From contig NZ_AP028664.1 in NCBI RefSeq assembly GCF_041154455.1, forward strand, positions 3,845,001 through 3,909,000: a DNA stretch of 64,000 nucleotides. Direction: 5' to 3'. Below are positions 58,359-64,000 of the stretch, in pieces (position 1 is the stretch's first letter; each line of letters begins with the position of its first letter). Made by a program: the position numbers and the translations under genes. Origin of the DNA: Variovorax sp. V213. GTDB taxonomy: Bacteria; Pseudomonadota; Gammaproteobacteria; Burkholderiales; Burkholderiaceae_C. Below the pieces are notes generated by a model, which did not search any database, was not told the DNA's origin, and saw nothing but the letters and a program-made list of their open reading frames with translations.

Positions 58359-59254
58359 GGCTTGTCCTTGGCGTCCGCGGCGTGCGCGAACGGAGCGATG
58401 TGGTTGGCGAGGATGGTGCAGACCTGGGGCGGCAGGTCGTGGCCCATGCCGGGAATGCCGATGAACGTCGCGCCCGGAATGCGCTCCGCCGAATCCTTGC
58501 CGCAGGCAATGGGCACGAGGGCGTCGGCTTCGCCGTGCAGCACCAGCGTCGGGCTCTGGATGCGCGGCAGGATCTGCGGGCGATCGTCATCGGCGCCGAT
58601 GGCCAGCATCTGCCGCATCAGGCCGGCGGGACGGTACGAACGGCGCATGCTGAAGGTGAGGCGTTCGGCCAGTTCTTCGTCGGTCTGTGGATACGCCGGG
58701 CTCTGGATCAGGCGCAGGAGCCTGATGCTGTGCGCAACGAGCTCGGCCTCGCTGCGGCCCAGGGGCCTGCGCATGAGCATGGCCGTCACCTCGCGGCGCG
58801 GACCGGGCAGGCCGCGCGCGCCGCTCGAACTCATGATGCTCACGAGGCTGGCAACGCGCTGCGGCGCACTGGCGGCAAGGCGCTGGGCGATCATGCCGCC
58901 CATGGAGGCCCCGACGATATGGGCCCTGGCGATGCCCAGCGCGTCGAGCACGCCGATCGAGTCCTGCGTCATGTCCTGCAGGGTGTAGGCCGAGCGCACC
59001 TTCAGCCCGAGGCGGTGGCGAACGGTTTCCCAGACGATGTTGCCGGTACCGGCATGGTCGAAGCCCTGGCTCAGGCCGATGTCGCGGTTGTCGTGGCGCA
59101 CCACGCGAAAGCCCGCGTCGACCAGTTGCCGCACGAAGCCGTTCGGCCATGCGACCAGCTGCATGCCCAAGCCCATGATGAGCAGGACGACGGGCCGTCC
59201 CTCGCCGCCGGTGTCGTCGACTTCGATCTGCAGCCCGTTGGCGGTGACTTTCAT
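58355..59254 (-). CDS. Alpha/beta hydrolase
   Basis: Protein of 299 aa. The lid and core follow the epoxide-hydrolase/esterase pattern: oxyanion region LLIMGLGMQL, RHDNRDIGLSQGFD, nucleophile Ser117 in GASMGGMIAQ, acid in LHGEADALVP and His in GIPGMGHDLPPQ. The DNRDxGLS segment is typical of the group that contains DnrP-like/aclacinomycin methylesterase-like proteins. No signal peptide. ATG 59254 has AAGGA 5 bp upstream; the longer frame to 59341 overlaps the oxygenase gene. It follows the oxygenase by 13 bp and is coupled to queF. Confidence 0.9.
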   Translation of the reverse strand: MKVTANGLQIEVDDTGGEGRPVVLLIMGLGMQLVAWPNGFVRQLVDAGFRVVRHDNRDIGLSQGFDHAGTGNIVWETVRHRLGLKVRSAYTLQDMTQDSIGVLDALGIARAHIVGASMGGMIAQRLAASAPQRVASLVSIMSSSGARGLPGPRREVTAMLMRRPLGRSEAELVAHSIRLLRLIQSPAYPQTDEELAERLTFSMRRSYRPAGLMRQMLAIGADDDRPQILPRIQSPTLVLHGEADALVPIACGKDSAERIPGATFIGIPGMGHDLPPQVCTILANHIAPFAHAADAKDKP

Positions 59255-59267
59255 CGGTTCCTTGCGG

Positions 59268-60107
59268 CTATTTGAATTCGCGCTCGCGCAGCCACTTGGT
59301 GGCAACCCACTTCTCGCCCGCCAGCACGGGCGCGCCGCCATGCAGCGTGCGGGTGGCGGGGTCGGGCTCGTCGTAACTGAAGAACACGCCGGTGCCGCGC
59401 ACGGGCGCGACTTCCAGGCCTACGTCGGGGAAGGTGGTGGCACCGCCCTGCTCGGGCTCCTGCAGGTACATCACGAGCGTGGCCACGCGCTGGCCGCCGC
59501 GCTTGAGGATGGTGGGCGTGCCGGGCTCGCCCGGATCGAAATAGTCGTAGTGCGGACGGTACTGCGCGCCGGGCGCATAGCGCAGGATCTGCAGGCCTTC
59601 GCCGAATTCCACCGGCCAGCGCAGCAATGCGGCAATGCGCTGCTCCAGGCGCGCGACGATGTCGTTCTCGCCGCGCTCGAAGAACATGCCTTCGCTGGTG
59701 CGGTCGACGTTCAGCACTTCGCCGCCGGTGCGGGTTTCGACCGTGAGCGAACGCGCCAGCCGCACCCGCGCCGCGGCAATCAGGCCTTCGCATTCCTCGG
59801 GCGACAGCAGGTTGCCGAACACCACCACGCGCGGATGCCGCATGGTGTGCAGCACCTGCACGCGGCGGTCGCCCGCATCGATGTACAGCGGCGCGCCTTC
59901 GAGGTCGGGGCCGGGCATGTGGGTGCGCGGCGGCTTGGCCACTTCCACATGGGGAAATCCGGCCTCGAGCTGAGCCAGCGCGAGATCGGTAGCGGAGTCC
60001 TGCCAGCCGGCTGCGCGCATCGACGCGCGCAGCGCGGGCACCGAATGCCCCGCCGCGAGCTGCGACACCAGCCATTCCCTCAGCTCGGGACTGATCGCCT
60101 GTGACAT
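59268..60107 (-). CDS. 2-Oxoglutarate/Fe(II) oxygenase, prolyl-4-hydroxylase type
   Basis: Protein of 279 aa. The P4H catalytic domain (about 90-279) has the iron ligands His186, Asp188 (PHYDYFDPGE) and His256 (TLHGGAP), and Lys266 (EKWVATKW), which should hold 2-oxoglutarate. The N-terminal 60 residues are a small helical domain that may bind a partner. Bacterial homologues hydroxylate proline, for instance in elongation factor Tu; the target here is unknown. ATG 60107 has GGAAG 7 bp upstream and lies only 1 bp after the yaaA stop, so the two are one operon. Confidence 0.92.
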   Translation of the reverse strand: MSQAISPELREWLVSQLAAGHSVPALRASMRAAGWQDSATDLALAQLEAGFPHVEVAKPPRTHMPGPDLEGAPLYIDAGDRRVQVLHTMRHPRVVVFGNLLSPEECEGLIAAARVRLARSLTVETRTGGEVLNVDRTSEGMFFERGENDIVARLEQRIAALLRWPVEFGEGLQILRYAPGAQYRPHYDYFDPGEPGTPTILKRGGQRVATLVMYLQEPEQGGATTFPDVGLEVAPVRGTGVFFSYDEPDPATRTLHGGAPVLAGEKWVATKWLREREFK

Positions 60108-60108
60108 A

Positions 60109-60891
60109 TCAAGTCTTCCTTCTGAACACCAGCCTTTCGGCGCTAGACACCTTGGCGTCGAAACCATAACCCTCGAGATCGAATTTTTCCAGCGCCTTGG
60201 GCGTGGCCGCCTTGTGCAGCACCGCCCAGCGCGCGAGCAGGCCGCGGGCGCGCTTGGCGTAGAAGCTCACGATCTTGTACTTGTCGCCCTTCCACTCCTC
60301 GAACACGCATTCGACCACGCGGGCCTTGAGCGTCTTCAGGTCCACCGACTTGAAATATTCCTGCGAGGCGACATTGACCACGACAGGCGTGCGGTCTGCC
60401 GCCAGGCGCTCGTTGAGGTGTTCCGCAATGCGCGGGCCCCAGAAGGCATACAGGTCCTTGCCATGGCGATTGGCAAGCGGCGTGCCCATCTCGAGCCGGT
60501 AGGGCTGCAGCAGGTCCAGCGGACGCAGCAGGCCGTAGAGCCCGCTCAGGATGCACAGGTGCTCCTGCGCCCAGGCCAGTTGGGTGGGCGTGAGCGAGCG
60601 GGCATCGAGGCCGCCGTACACGTCGCCGTCGAATGCAAAGGCCGCCTGGCGGGCATTTTTCGGCGTGCTCTTGCCGGCCCAGGCCTGGTAGCGCGCCACG
60701 TTGAGGGCGGAGAGCTTGTCCGACAGGTGCATCAGCTCCGAAATCTGCTGCGGCGACTTCTCGCGCAGCAGCTTGATCAGTTCGACCGAAGGGCCGCGCG
60801 GGGATTCGAAATGGGGTTGGGTGGCGGGGATTTCGGCGGGAACGGGGGTGTCGTAGTCGAGCGACTTCGCAGGGGAAAGCAAGAAGAGCAT
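60109..60891 (-). CDS. yaaA: Peroxide stress protein YaaA (DUF328)
   Basis: Protein of 260 aa, full length for the family. It opens MLFLLSPAKSLDY and shows YQAWAGKSTPKNARQAAFAFDGDVYGG, LCILSGLYGLLRPLDLLQPYRLEMG, VVNVASQEYFKSVD and VSFYAKRARGLLARW. In E. coli YaaA lowers free iron and protects DNA during peroxide stress. It heads the operon with an iron/oxoglutarate oxygenase, so an iron- or oxygen-linked theme is possible. The start lies right after a CATAAT-like -10 element (8 bp), which suggests a very short leader. Confidence 0.95.
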   Translation of the reverse strand: MLFLLSPAKSLDYDTPVPAEIPATQPHFESPRGPSVELIKLLREKSPQQISELMHLSDKLSALNVARYQAWAGKSTPKNARQAAFAFDGDVYGGLDARSLTPTQLAWAQEHLCILSGLYGLLRPLDLLQPYRLEMGTPLANRHGKDLYAFWGPRIAEHLNERLAADRTPVVVNVASQEYFKSVDLKTLKARVVECVFEEWKGDKYKIVSFYAKRARGLLARWAVLHKAATPKALEKFDLEGYGFDAKVSSAERLVFRRKT

Positions 60892-61008
60892 CCCGGAATT
60901 ATGTGGGGTGGGGCTGCCCCGGGGCCGCCCCGGTAAAATCGCTGGCTATCCCACCCTTGTCTCCACGGCTCCCCCGAAGGCGCCGTTCTGCATCTCCTTG
61001 CATCTTCC

Positions 61009-63906
61009 ATGAGCGAATCCACCACCCCTTCCGCCCAACCTGGTCTGGACAGCCTGTCCAAATCGTTCGAACCCGCCGCCATCGAGGCGCACTGGGGCCC
61101 GGAGTGGGAAAAGCGCGGCTACGCCAAGGCCGGCTTCCGCGGCACCCAGCAGCCCAGGGAAGGTGCCGACTCGTTCGCGATCCAGCTGCCGCCGCCCAAC
61201 GTGACGGGCACGCTGCACATGGGCCATGCATTCAACCAGACCATCATGGACAGCCTCGCGCGCTACCACCGCATGAAGGGCGACAACACGCTGTGGGTGC
61301 CGGGCACCGACCATGCGGGCATCGCCACCCAGATCGTCGTGGAGCGCCAGCTGCAGGAACAGAAGATCAGCCGCCACGACATGGGCCCGACGCCGGCCGA
61401 GGCACGCAAGAACTTCGTCGCCAAGGTGTGGGAATGGAAGGAAAAGAGCGGCAACACCATCACCGGCCAGATGCGCCGCATGGGTGACACGGTCGACTGG
61501 AGCCGCGAATACTTCACGATGGACGACGACCTGTCGAAGGTCGTGACGCAAACCTTTGTCGCGCTCTACGAGGAAGGCCTGATCTACCGCGGCAAGCGCC
61601 TGGGCAACTGGGACCCAGTGCTCAAGACCTCGGTGAGCGACCTCGAAGTGGAAAGCGAAGAGGAAGACGGCTCGCTCTGGCACATCGCCTATCCGCTTGA
61701 AGACGGCAGCGGCACGCTGACCGTGGCCACCACGCGGCCCGAAACCATGCTCGGCGACACGGCCGTGATGGTTCACCCCGAAGACGAGCGCTACAGGCAC
61801 CTGATCGGCCAGCGCGTGAAGCTGCCGCTGGTGGACCGGTTGATCCCCATCATTGCGGACGACTACGTCGACAAGGAGTTCGGCACCGGCGTGGTCAAGG
61901 TGACGCCTGCGCACGACTACAACGACTACGCCGTCGGCCAGCGCCACAAGCTCGAGGTGATCGGCATCCTCACGCTCGACGCCACCATCGACGACAACGC
62001 GCCCGAGAAATACCGCGGGCTGGACCGCTTCGTGGCGCGCAAGGCCATCGTGGCCGACCTCGAAGCGCTCGGCCTGCTCGTCGAGGTGAAGAAGCACAAG
62101 CTGATGGTGCCGCGCTGCGCGCGCTCGGGCGCCATCGTCGAGCCGATGCTTACCGACCAGTGGTACGTGGCCATGACGCGGCCGGGTGCCGACGGCCAAT
62201 CGATCGCGCAGAAGGCCATCGACGTGGTGAAGACCGGCGAGGTGCGCTTCGTGCCCGAGAACTGGGTCAACACCTACAACCACTGGATGGAGAACATCCA
62301 GGACTGGACCATCTCGCGCCAGCTCTGGTGGGGCCACCAGATCCCGGCCTGGTACGACGACGAAGGCAACGTGTATGTGGCGCACGACGAGGCCGAGGCG
62401 AAGGCCAAGGCGCCGGGCAAGAAGCTGCGCCGCGACGAAGACGTGCTCGACACCTGGTATTCGTCGGCGCTGGTGCCCTTCTCCTCGCTCGGCTGGCCCG
62501 AGAAGACGCAGGACCTCGCGCTGTACCTGCCCTCCACGGTCCTCGTGACGGGCTACGACATCATCTTCTTCTGGGTCGCCCGGATGATCATGATGACCAA
62601 GCACTTCACCGGCAAGGTGCCGTTCAAGGACGTGTACATCCACGGCCTGGTGCGCGATGCGCAGGGCAAGAAGATGAGCAAGTCGGAAGGCAACGTGCTG
62701 GACCCGGTCGACCTGATCGACGGCATCGCATTGCCCGAGCTGCTCGACAAGCGCACGCAGGGCCTGCGCAAGCCCGAAACCGCACCCGCGGTGCGCAAGA
62801 ACACGCAGAAGGAATTTCCCGAAGGCATTCCGGCCTTTGGTGCCGATGCGCTGCGTTTCACGTTCGCGTCGCTGGCCTCGCTCGGCCGCAGCATCAACTT
62901 CGACAGCAAGCGCTGCGAGGGTTACCGCAACTTCTGCAACAAGCTCTGGAACGCCACGCGCTTCGTGCTGATGAATTGCGAAGGGCAGGACTGCGGCCTG
63001 CGCGAGCACACCAAGGAAGAGTGCGCGGTCGGCGGACCAGCCCATGGCTACCTGAAGTTCAGCCGTGCCGACTTCTGGATCGCCTCCCAGCTGCAGCGCG
63101 TCGAGGCCGAAGTGGCCAAGGGCTTCGAGGAATACCGGCTCGACAACGTGGCCAACGCCATCTACCAGTTTGCCTGGGACGAGTTCTGCGACTGGTACCT
63201 CGAGATCGCGAAGGTGCAGATCCAGACCGGTGACGATTCGCAAAAGCGCGCCACGCGCCGCACGCTGATCCGCACGCTCGAGGCACTGCTGCGTCTTGCG
63301 CATCCGGTGATTCCGTTCATCACGGAAGAACTCTGGCAGAAGGTGGCGCCCGTCGCGGGACGCGAGGGCGAATCGATCATGGTGGCGGCCTATCCGAAGA
63401 GCCAGCCCGAAAAGATCGACGAAGCAGCCGAAGCGCATGTGGCGCGCCTGAAGGCGCTGGTCGATGCCTGCCGCACGCTGCGCGGCGAAATGAACGTGTC
63501 GCCTGCGGTGCGCCTGCCGCTCTATGCGGTGGCCGACGATGCCGAGGGCGCGGCGTTCCTGCGCGATGCGGCACCGGTGCTGCAGGCGCTGGCCAAGCTC
63601 AAGGAAGTGAAGGTCTTCGACGACGAGGCCTCATGGTCGGCAGCGGCCGAAGCGGCGCCCGTGGCCGTGGTGGGCACGGCACGGCTGTGCCTGCACATGG
63701 AAATCGACAAGGCGGCCGAGCGTGCGCGCATAGGCAAGGAAATTGCTCGCATCGAAGGCGAGATCCTCAAAGTGAACGGCAAGCTCGGCAATGAAGCCTT
63801 TGTAGCTAAGGCACCACCGGCTGTCATCGAACAGGAGCGCAAACGCCTGAGCGATTTCAGTGCAACGCTGGAACGTCTTCGCGATCAGCTTGTGCGCCTT
63901 GGCTGA
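61009..63906 (+). CDS. valS: Valyl-tRNA synthetase
   Basis: Cytoplasmic class I aminoacyl-tRNA synthetase of 965 aa, normal length. It charges tRNA-Val. The HIGH-type motif is in PPPNVTGTLHMGHAFN (about 64-80). The editing domain holds TTRPETMLGDTAV, the KMSKS motif is in KKMSKSEGNVLDP, the anticodon-binding domain follows, and a C-terminal coiled coil (about 900-965, EIDKAAERARIGKEIARIEGE) is typical of ValRS. The start at ATG 61009 has no strong ribosome site. A TAAAAT element near 60934 may be the -10 of its promoter. Divergent from yaaA. Confidence 0.97.
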   Translation: MSESTTPSAQPGLDSLSKSFEPAAIEAHWGPEWEKRGYAKAGFRGTQQPREGADSFAIQLPPPNVTGTLHMGHAFNQTIMDSLARYHRMKGDNTLWVPGTDHAGIATQIVVERQLQEQKISRHDMGPTPAEARKNFVAKVWEWKEKSGNTITGQMRRMGDTVDWSREYFTMDDDLSKVVTQTFVALYEEGLIYRGKRLGNWDPVLKTSVSDLEVESEEEDGSLWHIAYPLEDGSGTLTVATTRPETMLGDTAVMVHPEDERYRHLIGQRVKLPLVDRLIPIIADDYVDKEFGTGVVKVTPAHDYNDYAVGQRHKLEVIGILTLDATIDDNAPEKYRGLDRFVARKAIVADLEALGLLVEVKKHKLMVPRCARSGAIVEPMLTDQWYVAMTRPGADGQSIAQKAIDVVKTGEVRFVPENWVNTYNHWMENIQDWTISRQLWWGHQIPAWYDDEGNVYVAHDEAEAKAKAPGKKLRRDEDVLDTWYSSALVPFSSLGWPEKTQDLALYLPSTVLVTGYDIIFFWVARMIMMTKHFTGKVPFKDVYIHGLVRDAQGKKMSKSEGNVLDPVDLIDGIALPELLDKRTQGLRKPETAPAVRKNTQKEFPEGIPAFGADALRFTFASLASLGRSINFDSKRCEGYRNFCNKLWNATRFVLMNCEGQDCGLREHTKEECAVGGPAHGYLKFSRADFWIASQLQRVEAEVAKGFEEYRLDNVANAIYQFAWDEFCDWYLEIAKVQIQTGDDSQKRATRRTLIRTLEALLRLAHPVIPFITEELWQKVAPVAGREGESIMVAAYPKSQPEKIDEAAEAHVARLKALVDACRTLRGEMNVSPAVRLPLYAVADDAEGAAFLRDAAPVLQALAKLKEVKVFDDEASWSAAAEAAPVAVVGTARLCLHMEIDKAAERARIGKEIARIEGEILKVNGKLGNEAFVAKAPPAVIEQERKRLSDFSATLERLRDQLVRLG

Positions 63907-63943
63907 CACACATGGATCGGGGCAGGGTTTAGCATGGCAAAAG

Positions 63944-63961
63944 ACGGTATTTCGGTACCGT
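63944..63961 (+). terminator. Possible terminator after valS
   Basis: ACGGTA and TACCGT pair around TTTCGG and are followed by a short T-rich stretch, 38 bp past the valS stop. The stem is only 6 bp and the T-run is broken, so it is a weak candidate. The final 90 bp of the window hold no gene I can support. Confidence 0.35.
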
Positions 63962-64000
63962 TTCTCGACTTGTAAAACCTTCTTCTTCAACTGAACGAAC

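Noticed and set aside
63934..63975. A 13-codon frame after valS
   Set aside because: Too short, no ribosome site, and it overlaps a weak terminator-like hairpin.
1..64000. CRISPR array, tRNA genes, insertion sequences or prophage
   Set aside because: No regularly spaced repeats, no cloverleaf-like sequence, no transposase or integrase frame, and no phage structural gene were seen on either strand.

Overview
The window is GC-rich (roughly two thirds G+C), tightly packed and codes on both strands. Its content points to a beta-proteobacterium of the family Comamonadaceae, most like Variovorax. The reasons are three orphan Bug/TctC-type periplasmic binding proteins, four LysR regulators, a beta-proteobacterial DinB insert and large DUF11 surface proteins. 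The genus is inferred from gene style, not from a search. No tRNA, rRNA, insertion sequence, prophage or CRISPR array was seen.

Region 1 (1-16.6 kb) opens with the 3' end of a pbpC-like gene. Four secreted or surface DUF11 genes follow on the minus strand. In transcription order they are a 197-aa one-module protein, a 967-aa multi-module protein, a 2412-aa protein ending in a predicted outer-membrane beta-barrel, and a 1765-aa glycine-rich, Ig-like and prealbumin-like repeat protein. The first two genes each end at a good hairpin/U-tract terminator. The last two are 10 bp apart and probably co-transcribed. An AT-rich, palindrome-rich spacer and a LysR gene (17.0-17.9 kb) lie upstream.

Region 2 (18.3-23.3 kb) holds a FadR-type regulator overlapping a CynX/NimT-type MFS transporter, a secreted unknown protein, an NADPH-dependent FMN reductase-like protein, a stand-alone DUF4329 protein with JAMM-like residues, and an SDR that has lost two catalytic residues. 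Region 3 (23.3-28.9 kb, minus) is a cyanate utilisation operon (binding protein, permease, ATPase, cyanate hydratase) lying behind a PAS histidine kinase/LuxR response regulator pair. A dyad sits between the two units.

Region 4 (28.9-32.3 kb) has a SnoaL/DUF1348 gene divergent from a TetR gene with a perfect 24-bp operator, then a LysR gene and an FMN L-lactate-type dehydrogenase. Region 5 (32.3-39.5 kb) has a tannase-family lipoprotein, a secreted alpha/beta hydrolase and a Bug protein on the minus strand, divergent from a LysR gene and a second Bug protein. This looks like an ester-hydrolysis and uptake locus. Region 6 (39.5-47 kb) is mixed: a glycolipid-binding-like protein, an RNase A-like toxin with a CdiI-like immunity gene, DNA polymerase IV, a DUF2459 protein, a purine nucleoside permease/phosphorylase-like lipoprotein, topoisomerase IB, a histidine-kinase-like fragment and a DUF3606 protein.

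Region 7 (47.2-57.4 kb) is an acyl-CoA catabolic island. A tandem acyl-CoA dehydrogenase, a Bug protein and a CoA ligase are divergent from a citryl-CoA lyase-like protein, an acyl-CoA dehydrogenase and an MmgE/PrpD protein; a LysR gene and an SDR follow. Region 8 (57.5-64 kb) is a tight minus-strand operon (yaaA, prolyl-4-hydroxylase-like oxygenase, alpha/beta hydrolase, queF) divergent from valS.
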